A stretch of 64,000 bases of DNA from Syngnathus acus. Lineage: Eukaryota; Chordata; Actinopteri; Syngnathiformes; Syngnathidae. The stretch spans positions 8,162,039 to 8,226,038 of the forward strand of contig NC_051097.1 of the NCBI RefSeq assembly GCF_901709675.1. The letters run 5' to 3'. This document shows, piece after piece, positions 12,138-22,300 of the stretch. The first letter of the stretch is position 1; each line of letters begins with the position of its first letter. A program made the translations under genes and the position numbers. The notes beneath the pieces were generated by a model. That model was not told the origin of the DNA and did not search any database. It saw nothing but the letters and a program-made list of their open reading frames with translations.

Positions 12138-12799
12138 TTATGCGGTCTTGGCAGCCCTGGCGCGCTTCTTTTTGACCACCACGGGCTTCTGGCTCTTCAG
12201 AATGGCACTGGCACGACGCAGGGCGGCCTGGAGGGGATGACAACACAAGACAATAAGGCTGGGGATAATTTTATGATTTTTTTTTTTTTTTTTTTACAAA
12301 GGGCAACACTAACCATGCGCAGGTCCTTCCTGTACTTGTTCTTGTTAATGATGTTCCTCAGGCTGTTGAGAGTGGCGCGGGCATTCTTGTTGATGGTGAT
12401 CTTGTTGTAAGAATTGACTGGCTTGTGCTGACCTATGAAATCACATAAACATATTTCTTAGCGTTAAGGAGAGTCCAAATGTTTAAGCAATATTACATAA
12501 ATGTTTTCACAAAATTCTTACCTTTGCGCTTCTTGACCACAACGACCACTCCTTTGCCGTCAGGCGCCGGCTGCACGCCCACCGTCTTCTTGTGCACCAG
12601 CCCGTTGAATCGGAATGTGTTCCTGGATTTCAGATTGTTGGGCTCCTGCCATTGGACAACAGACTATTAGTACACGTGACCTTTCTAATATTTAAGGACA
12701 TCATTTTAGATGACTCACAGTGCTGTAGGTCTGTCCATTCCTCTTGAGAAGGAAGCTGGAGCAGTTCCTGATCACCATCCATTGCAAATTGGCCGACAT
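12138..12799 (-). CDS. rpl28: 60S ribosomal protein L28 (eL28)
   Basis: A component of the cytosolic large ribosomal subunit. Four coding exons on the minus strand, 12799-12719, 12645-12522, 12432-12314 and 12227-12138, total 414 nt, or 137 residues, the same length as human RPL28. The sequence starts [20 protein letters not shown], contains [14 protein letters not shown] and [16 protein letters not shown], and ends in a Lys/Arg-rich tail ([14 protein letters not shown]). A separate noncoding first exon with a 5' TOP tract lies at about 13316-13334, as expected for a ribosomal protein gene. A poly(A) signal follows the stop by about 25 bases. All introns are short and GT-AG. I see no snoRNA in them, but did not fold them. 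Confidence 0.97.
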
Positions 12800-13315
12800 G
12801 ATGAACCTAGACAGACCACATTGAATAAGGTTATGCATTCATTGTGTCATCGGACATCAGGCTGCTATGAACATTCAATTTAAAAATTGTTTGACAGAAA
12901 TTCTAAGATTCCCAAAACTGCAATCCATATTCCAAAAATTCCATTCATTGCAAATGTGACAGGCAATGCGCGCCCCGACATTAATTATTAGGAATAAAAA
13001 AGACAATGTGTAGCGGGGACTCCCTAACTATAACCATTTGTTTTCTTAACTGAAAGGTACACATACAAATTTACTTGTAAATGGTGTGGTGGCTAATGCA
13101 AGCCCGTTTGCTAATGCTAGCCCCGTACGGCGAGGCCTCAACAACACGACACATTTCAAGCTTTATTAGGACATGGCTCCATTTTCTGTTATGTTAAGGG
13201 ATAGATAACCAACCCAGTGATCGTATTTTACACAAAAGTTCCAAACAAACACTGTACAAGCAGGGATATTAAGTGTTTTATGATCGGCAGCAAGCTACAG
13301 AGGCGACCACGTTAC

Positions 13316-13334
13316 CTTTTAGCAGAGGAAAAGG
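13316..13334 (-). promoter_or_regulatory. rpl28: rpl28 noncoding exon 1 with 5' TOP motif
   Basis: The minus strand reads CCTTTTCCTCTGCTAAAAG followed by the donor GTAACG. A C followed by a pyrimidine tract at the transcript start is the 5' terminal oligopyrimidine element that puts ribosomal protein mRNAs under mTOR/LARP1 control. The transcript start is inferred to lie at 13333-13334. The intron then runs to the acceptor just before the ATG exon. Confidence 0.75.
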
Positions 13335-13951
13335 AATAGAGAAAGCGGAAACCGCTTTACCCCAACTAGAGGAAGCGATTCATCCACCCCTATCGTTTAA
13401 TATTTTGAAAATAATAATTGTCGGGCGATAATTTGCATTTTTACTACTTATATTCATATAAAAACTATTAATGTGTTACTTGGATATTGTATTTGTAAAA
13501 AACATGCTAGAAATACATTTTCAGCTCTATTTTATCACCAAAGCCGCGGATGAACACATCCTCACTTCACGTGTCGCTGGCTATACGTCATCATCTTGCG
13601 CCTCTTGTTTACGAATAAGCTTGCGGTATTGAAGTTGCTTGCCTCAGAAACGGTACGAGGTGAAATAACTATACTGTTTTACGTCAAGTTGAGTAAATAA
13701 ACAATTACTAATGAAATACATAATGTCGTTGGACCTCCATAAAACGAAAAATTGAGGAAATTGGAAACTCGAAAAAAAAATGGAATGAAACAAATGAATA
13801 AACCCAATATATGCTTTTCTTAACAAATGTCCACTCAGCAGACCTCAAATCTACAATTTGAGGCCAATGGACTCCACGGCTTTGTTACCTTTAGTTTTTA
13901 ACTTGTTTGAGAGACATTAAGCAAAAGGCAGACTTTAGTAAATGAGGAAAC
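13335..13951. promoter_or_regulatory. Shared spacer between divergent rpl28 and the triple-MLLE gene
   Basis: About 620 bases separate the rpl28 TOP start from the ATG of the plus-strand triple-MLLE gene, so the two may share a bidirectional promoter. A CRE-like TACGTCAT lies near 13585. No open frame of note. Confidence 0.4.
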
Positions 13952-15212
13952 ATGGACAATGATGACGACTTGGAAATACTTGGCGAACAGTTATACACTC
14001 GGATTTTTCACATACACAGCGAGAACGCTGGGAAACTTACAGGTGAGGTTGACTGTGTCATCTATGTTTCCTTCAGAAATAATCATGCATATATTTTTTT
14101 GCTCCAGGTATGCTGCTGGAGCTTCCTGTACTTGTCCTGAGAAGGTTGCTGCAGGATGAGGCTATGCTCGCAACAGCCGTGGAAAAAGCAGTTAAAGCCC
14201 TGCATGTGGATATGCACCAGGAGACCAGGTAATTAATGATAACCATACGTTTAATATTTTCAAAAATTTAAATTCAATATTTTCATTGTAACCTCAATAC
14301 CTTATTGACTTTTGCAGCAAAACAACAAGGAAGGAAGAAGACAACGACTCCATGTCTTCGGACTCTTTGGGCGAGCAGCTTTTTGAGCTGGTGGACATTT
14401 ACAACACCGGATACTCACAGAAAATCACAGGTTAGTCATCTGTATGTTAACAATATAGAAACAAATGCACATTTTTGTCTGACTTTGGAAATGCCGTTGT
14501 GTTTAATTCCACAAGGCATGTTACTGGAACAGGACAAGGAGGCCGTGTTAAAGCTTCTCTCAGATCCCAAACAGCTGGAAGAGCAGCTGAATGCAGCGCT
14601 CAAGACCTTACAACAGTATGTCACTCATGTTTTTTAGAAAGGCTTTTTAGGAAAATATGATTGGCCAATTATAATAACAATTGAGTAGCGTATTAGAACT
14701 TTCATTTCTATATTGACTTTACGGCCATTCTGGAGCTTCCACTGTACTCACTTGAAGGGCGTGTACGCAGGCAGCGTGTCGAGGAGACAAACGTAAGCGA
14801 CGCATCGGACCCCGAGGACAACGAGGGGTTGGGAGAGAAGCTCTTCTTGCAGGTGGAGGAACTGGACAAGCTTCATGCGCATGAAATCACCGGTGAGCCA
14901 ACATGTCTCAAAGTAGCAAAAAAAATCTACTGATGTGACATTTTAACCTTGGACTTTTTTTTTTTTAAATCACAAATTTGGACGGGGATGTGTAGACTTT
15001 TGATGCTCTTTCACCCTGATTATAATGGTGAAATTGGATTTTTTGTTGGCGGGGGAATAAATTGGGAAATTTTATTTCTGTATTCCTGATTACTGTTTGT
15101 GTGTGCAGGCATGTTGCTGGAAATGGACGCTGATGTTCTCCGTCAGCTGCTTCGAGAGCGCACCATGCTTGAGGCTGCCGTTCACAAAGCACAAGCAGCC
15201 CTCAGCACATGA
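13952..15212 (+). CDS. Protein made of three tandem MLLE (PABC) domains
   Basis: Six exons (13952-14042, 14108-14228, 14318-14430, 14516-14615, 14771-14892, 15109-15212) sum to 651 nt, or 216 residues, all with GT-AG introns. Each third of the protein is a PABC/MLLE module. The modules begin LGEQLY, LGEQLF and LGEKLF (residues 10, 88, 162), and their core peptides are KLTGMLLE, KITGMLLE and EITGMLLE (MLLE at 32, 110, 184). The linkers are acidic and serine-rich (EEDNDSMSSDS; SDASDPEDNE). There are no RRM domains. In poly(A)-binding protein, MLLE binds PAM2 peptides of translation and deadenylation factors, with TGMLLE and the aromatic after LGE/xL at the groove. Both features are kept in all three copies, so a multivalent PAM2 receptor is inferred. 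Introns alternate phase 1 (just after ITG) and phase 2 (linker), evidence of exon-pair duplication. A processed PABP copy is excluded by the introns. Confidence 0.85.
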
Positions 15213-16329
15213 TATCGTTGAAGATTTGGCGAGTAAAAGTTGAGGTGGGTGTGCTTATATTGAGTCTAATGTGGGCTGACCTTTGTTTGTGAAATTGCTG
15301 TAAAATTATCCTTCGGGTATTTGAACTTAACCAGCTAAAAGACATTGAGTGATAGAAGTACCTTGTAATGAAGGCTCCATGCAAATGACACATTTCAAAG
15401 TGCTCAAGCGCAAAAAATACCTTTATTAAGTATTTGCCTTTGATTCTTGTATTTTACACGATCCATGTGCTGAAACAAAAGGGGACCTTTTCAAATCAAG
15501 TCTACAAAACAAAAATGGAATTAAATATGAGGGGGGCTAGCGGGCCGGGGCTGATGAGTAATTCCATTAAAAATCATGTTAGTAAATTACAGTGTGTGTA
15601 CTCACAAGTACAACTTGTGTCACAATGTGGATTTGTAGCAGAGATCGTTACAAACATGAATTGGTGACAATTGCTCCAAATGCTTCTCATCAAAGCAAAT
15701 GACAAAAATTTATTCTCCACACATTCTCACACATACCTTTATGCCTAAAGCTCATAAATACAATCGATCTCATATACAAACATTTGGATTATTTTTTTTT
15801 TTTCCTCTATTCTCTGCACTGGGTGGTTCATGATTCCTGCTGGTCACTCATGACAAGATATTTGCACTTTAAGTCATTTGATTGACAGGAGGGCTTTTAA
15901 AATAAATATGTGGAAACATGCAGCATCCTCACATCCAGTCTAGTTCCTTTTTTTTTTTTTTTTTGACAGGGGGGGGCACACAACACAGCAGATGATGCAC
16001 TAGAAGAAGACAAGTGGTTCTAATGTTTCTTGAACATCATAACAAAACCACAATATGAAATTAACAAGACAAAAAAAAAGCCACACGTTTAAGACACAAG
16101 AGGGAGAAGATACAAACACTGCATGTGCTAACAGTAAAGCTGAGAGTTTTTATTTGTACACTAAATGATGCCTGTGTAATAGTTCTGCTTTAAAATAAAA
16201 AAAAAAAAGGAAAAACACCAGGTCGTGTTTCAAAAATAGACTTTGAGGAATTAAAGAGTGGTCGGGTCGTCCGTTCGGCGCTTTAGGGCTTCCGGGTTGC
16301 ACTCGTTCGTCTGTTTCCGACATGGTGGC
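15213..16329. other. Convergent 3' regions of the triple-MLLE gene and sec16a
   Basis: A spacer between two stop codons facing each other. It should hold both 3' UTRs. A minus-strand AATAAA (tttatt near 15421) is a candidate sec16a end. Poly-T tracts occur near 15790 and 15949. No other exon is recognised. Confidence 0.5.
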
Positions 16330-19300
16330 TCATCCTGATGACTGTGGAAAGCACATGCATACAGATGATTTCTATAAAACGGCAGTGGAAAAAGACGTTT
16401 AATTCATCCTTACCTGTGCAAGGTTATAAAAAGCCACCGCCCCCAACTGGCGTATTTCCCAGGCCTGGATGACTCTGTAATGACAAACGAGAGTTACGTT
16501 GCGGCCTTAGTTGAACATCTTTGCGACCCTTACCAAAAAAAATTAAAATAAAAAACTCAGTGGCAATGTCAAATTAGAAATACACAAGCTGAGCAAATGT
16601 TGACAGTTTTTAATGCACGGAGGAGGTCAAGTTTCACTTTGTTTAGTATCCATGCAAACTAGGTGGAGGGTTAATGGAGCTGCATGCAGGCATCACAACA
16701 TATTGATGACGTCTCCAGCGTGCTTCACTTCCTCACCAATTGCTACAAACTGGTCTTCACAGCTTCCCAGAAATCTGACCATGAAAAATAGTTCAAACTG
16801 ATGCCTTCCCAGCATACTTCAATCACCAAACACTCTTTTCCACATAAAAGGCCCAATGAAATTTTTTAAAAGATTTTTATCTTCAATTACCACATTCAAT
16901 TTAAGAGACTCAAACTCTTGTTCAACTGTCCCATTCTAAGTAATTTTTCAAACTTTTAAAATAAAAGCCTAAAATTATGAAAGGTGTTACTTGTCCTCCA
17001 ATTGCTGTATTTCTTGACCAATTTGAACCATTCCAACTATGATAAAAAAAAATTCCATGACTACCCAGCATGCCTCCAACTCTCATGTAACCTAATAATC
17101 TGAATAAGTCTAAAATTAAACGTAAAAAAAAACATTTAAAAAAAAAAGTGATTAAATCAAAAGTCTACATGACCGACTTTCTCTCACAAGAAGATAACAA
17201 TTGCTGGAGACCGCACTGCAGGCAGGTAAGCAGGCACATATTCCACATTAAACATTTGCTCGAACAAGTTATGGGGAACAAGCAAGGGCGAGCGGACGGG
17301 CGACGGCGGGGCAGTTGGGAACCTCGTAAAAAAAAGAATGAACAAGATACCTGGTTTAAATGCTGACTCACTTCGCGTGATAAAGAACTCATTGAGCTAG
17401 AACGTGACAGCTGAGGACAGCGGACAAACAAGAAAACAAAGCACATAGCCTTATTAATCATCTCCCATGCATCGGCGCTAATGGGTGCTGGCCAGAACTG
17501 TGGAAATGATTGGCAAAAATAAGACATGAAGAGAATTTGGATTAAAGACACGCCGAGCGAGATTATGAGGAAAGACTTTAAATGGACATGCTATTATTAC
17601 GTTGTCATATGCTCGCAGTCACACACACAAACACACACTTGTTAGCTGAGCACCATCGCGGCTAGCTGGAGACGGACAAGCAATTCATCTCACCTCTCCA
17701 GATTGTGACCCGTCGAGGGCAGGAGGACCTTGCGGGACGGGCGGTAACAACGTCGGATTGAACATCTGAAAGTTGTTTTTTTTACAATTTAACGCTCCAT
17801 TGACTTCATTTTTCAAAATCATTGAAAGCACCTACCTGTGGAACAGAGCTGTTTGGTGACATCTGCTGCTGATTTCCTCCTTCGCTGCCTTCTAGAGGTT
17901 GTTGATCTTTGGGAGCTACAGCAGAACAGATGTCAAGTCATAATAGCAATGTTTGTATTGTAACGAGGTTTTTGTGTCACACACCTGAACTAGGCACAAA
18001 TAGGTTGGTGGGTATGGCCATCGGCGCGAGAGGTGCAAAGAGTTCCATGGGTGGGGCAGGAGCCATCCCGGCTGGTTTGGTGCCGCCACCGGGGTTCAGC
18101 ACGTCCACATATCTGTTCTTTAAGCCTGAGAAGGGAGGAAGTACAAAAGTCGATTAGTTGACTGTCATCGTTCCCACCCTGACACGTTTGTCTTACCAGC
18201 TCTTCTTGAGAACATGTTGACAGGAGGACCGCTGCCCGGGGGGGCGGTGGGCCCTGGAGGAACAGGCGCGGAAGGCATCATGGGGAACCCAGAGGGAGGC
18301 GGTGCAATTGGTTTACTCTTTTTAAAAAATAAATAAATAAAAAAATTTAAATATTTATGTCAAAATGCCACACATCACAATAGATTATGATTAAAGACAG
18401 ACCTCTTCCTCAGGCTCGTTCAAGTCCACCCATTTCTGCTTCTTTTCGTCCCACACGATCTGACAAAATAATGGCTGTCAAGGCCGGTCGCAAGTTTGAA
18501 ATTTTGAGTTTTGCGGCTTACAGATTTGTTTTTGTCGTCCGGTAAGTGAGCCTCATTCTTGCCCTTCCTGTAAAGCCACGTCGTCAGCCAGCCCACACCA
18601 CCGCCACTCTATGTGTCAATCAGACAAGACCTCTTGTGAGTCTTCAGCGACAATAAATTCAGCAAAAAAATTACTGAAACATGGAGCGATTTGCACTTTG
18701 GATATTTTTGTGTGTGAATACATGTCCTGTAGAGGTAAATCTTTTTCAACCTTTTTAGGAGAGTCCTTCTTGGCTTTCTTGGTCTCCTCTTTGCGGGGCT
18801 GCTCCGGAATAGAAGGAGGCGGCGGAGAAGCCTGCTTGACAAACGAATTGCTCCTGTCTCGCCCGCCGGAGTGAGTTGACGACTCAGAGGTGGTGCGAGA
18901 GCGCCGTCCCGAGGCCTGAAAAAAATAAAGGTAAAAGTGATCAATCAATTATTCATTCATCAATTATTTTGACATTATTATTGCTATTATTAATGAAACG
19001 ATTATACATGATTAACTCACCCGGTGCACTGAAGACTGTGACGTGGTTCTCGATCTCCTACCAGGAGGCTGAGCAAAAAGTTGAGTCGTTAGTACAGTGC
19101 TGCAAGTCAAGTGTTTCAAAAGACAAAACAGTTCCCGACCAGCTGTGCCATGTGATCATAGAAGTCCATCTGTGGCGTAACGGAGCTTCTGTGCGGGGAT
19201 ACAGGTTGGTTGAACGGCATCTCCGGTGGTGTGCCCATGTGCCCTGGCGAAGGTGGCATGTGCGCCGGCGGCATCTGAGGTGGAAGGTGGCCCCCGTGCA

Positions 19301-22300
19301 CCGGCGAATGGGGAACTTGTCCCGGGTACATTTCCGACTGCACGGGTGGAGGCTGGTAGTGGGGAGGAGCGTAGGCGGGATCGTGCGGAGGGTAGCCCGA
19401 CATAGGAATGTGTCCGGGTGGCCCACCGGGTGGTACTGGGTAGAACTGTGGCATATCACTGTGTGGTTGAGGCGGGGCTGTTCCATCTTGGAGGATGGAG
19501 GTGGGAGCTAACGAAAAGGCGAGATTGTTGTAATTCAGGACGGGGTTACCAACAAGTTGGCACACAAACCTGGAGGCATGAGGTGGATTCCCTGTGGCGG
19601 AGCGCCGGGCAGCAATGAGCTCATCAACGGGTTGTCAGGAGCAGGGCCGTCCAACTCCATGGACATGTTGTAAGGTTCAGCTGGACCGGTCTGATCCATT
19701 TCTGAGGTGGGGCTGCTGCTGCTGGTGAATTGTGTGGGGCTGGATCTGTCAGCATTGTAGGTAATTGCCCCCGTCTAAAGAACAACATGAATGCCATTAG
19801 TTGTTTGTTCCAAGCCATGCGTCTTGTCTTGCAAAGCCTAAAAATTGTCTTCATACTTTGATCTGGCCATCCAGCTGTCTGAGCTGGATCATCCAATCAG
19901 GCTCGTTGAACAACTCCTGCTCGGGCCTTTCTTTCAGTTGAGGGTCAAAGAATCGCAGCTTTTCGGACATCTGTCAAATGACACCCATCAGTACTGCCGT
20001 CTATTCTAGCAGTAAATTGTAGTGAGAGATGAGCTCACCTGAATGACTTGGCTAACAAATACAGGGGAGTAGTAGGCTGGCTGCAGGAGGACAGTCCGAG
20101 AGATGACTTCACAGTAGTGGAACGCTTGCGCGCTCAAGCCCGCTTCAGCCAAGCGGCATGCATAGATCAACTTGAAGACCTGGCGAGACACATTCAAAGT
20201 CTTGACACCACATGGCGGCGGTTTTTGTTAACATTGTGAAGATCCTTTGAAGACAATACCTGGAAATTGGGTAGGGAACAAGGCTGGGAGCCCAAAGACT
20301 GCGCATACTCGTAGGCTTCCGTCCTCTGTATTGCTTCGTTGGTCGCAAAGTGGTAGAAAGATAAACTGAAGTGGAGAGACAAAAATGAAGTTCAAATGTT
20401 ATTTGTCCACGGAGCAATTGAAAGACGAGATGCCACCTGTGATTGGAGCCAATCAGAACCATCTTGGTGCTCTTCTTGGTGTAAACACCCAGATCGACTT
20501 GAGCCATTAGGTAGCAGAAATGTGCCGCGTCAATCAGCCCCTTTGAAGCTAGCAAACACACGGACATCTATTTTATTGCCGTGCTCACGTTTACATGTTT
20601 CCGTCCTCGTTCCAGCCTACCGAGAGTGTCTCCCATGGTGGTGATTGTGCGAGAGTCCAGGTCCAAAGTGTGCGTGAGGTTAGACAATATCATGGCCAGG
20701 TGAGGGCGCCAGTCACCCCACTTTTCCTCTCCGCAGCACTACATCAGCGCAGGAAAAAATGTAAACGCTGCATATTACAATTGGACATCCTTTTAATTTA
20801 TTCTACGTCCAGTTAAATACTTACGGTAGCTGAAGCGGGCATCCTACCCGACATGAGTTGGTACACCGTCTGGAGAGGGTCATTGATAGGCAAGCTGTTG
20901 GCAAACCTGTCAAGCGGATGAGGAATTGTAACTGAGGATAAGCTTTAAAATATATTTTTGGTCATCTCCAAAAAATAAGTTGATCGTCACCTTGTCATGA
21001 CACGTGCATGCGTCCTGTTATCCATCTTACTGGCCAGCAGGAGAGCGTGGCCCCACAGACCACCTTTCATGGCTGCTTCAAGCGCATCCTGTTAAGTAGC
21101 AGAAAAAGAAGCCCGTTTCCAAATTGGCACAAAACAAACAACATCAAGACGTGAGTTCTTACCTTCTTGCGACCGAAGAGCAGAAGCTCCCTGAAGCGTT
21201 CCGTTTCTTTGCCGACGTTTTCCGGGACCGTCATGAAGGTGTCGGACAGGAGGGAGAGCGGTCCGGCTCCTGGCTCCTCCTCCGCTCTGGCCAGCGGCTC
21301 GTTGTTGAAATCAATCAGGTTTGCTTCGTTTGGACTCTTGCCCGGAAGCCACACGGAACGATGCTCCTTCAGCAACAAGTCGGCGATGTCGGTGCCTACC
21401 ACAGTCTTGAGGAAAAAAAAAATTGTTTTAATTTTTAACTCCAGTAAACGGCAAATGTTGACTGCGCAACGAATGCTACGACAATCTTACCCCGTTCTGT
21501 CTACACAGCAGCACAATGAAGTCCCAAAGCAGGTGGGCGGAGTCTCGGTCTAAGAGGTTGTTGTCATGGGAACATGCCAGCGCCTTGTTCTGGGAGAACT
21601 TTATCACATCCACCTTGTGGGTTTCCTCCCTGAAGCGGATGAGGTCAAACGTGAGGAGAAGGGGACCCAAAAAAAAAAAATGACCAAAAGACTTACTTCA
21701 CAAGTGGTCCAGGGAAACCTCGTAGTTCTTCCTGATCCGATGTGTTCTGCAACATTGTCTGAAAAGTCCAAATTAACCAAATGTCAATAACGTACTAGAT
21801 GAAAACAACACATAACATTAATTGAAAAAGTACCTCCAAGTTGTGAAGATCAACCAGAGCAGGCTGCCCCGCCGAGGGAAGATTGGGCAGAACTTGGACG
21901 AGATGACCACCGGGCCCAAAGCGGGCACAACGGTGGGGCATAGTGAACTTCTCCGGGGTGGCCGGACGAGGGGGCGCTACAGGACAAATGTTGTGAGCAC
22001 GTAGTTGCTATCATTAACCAAAAAGGCAAACTTACGCTGTTCGGGGGCGATCCAGGTGCTGTCTGCCGTGTACTCAGAGGGGTAGAGGTACTGGTCATAA
22101 TTCTGGGAAGCATCAGTCTGGTTTGGGTACTGTCCATAAGAGTAGTCCACAGCTAGTGTGGACGATGTGGCATCATAAGCGGCCGACACCAAGTCTGGCT
22201 GACTCCTGTACGCTTGGCTCTAAAAAATGTAGGGGGAGGACACGCAATACTTTGTTTTCATTCTCCTGCAAATTGACAAAAGTAATAATCGTAATAACCG

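Noticed and set aside
13952-15212. Reading the MLLE gene as a processed PABP pseudogene
   Set aside because: It has five GT-AG introns, an open frame and three modules, none of which fits a retrocopy.
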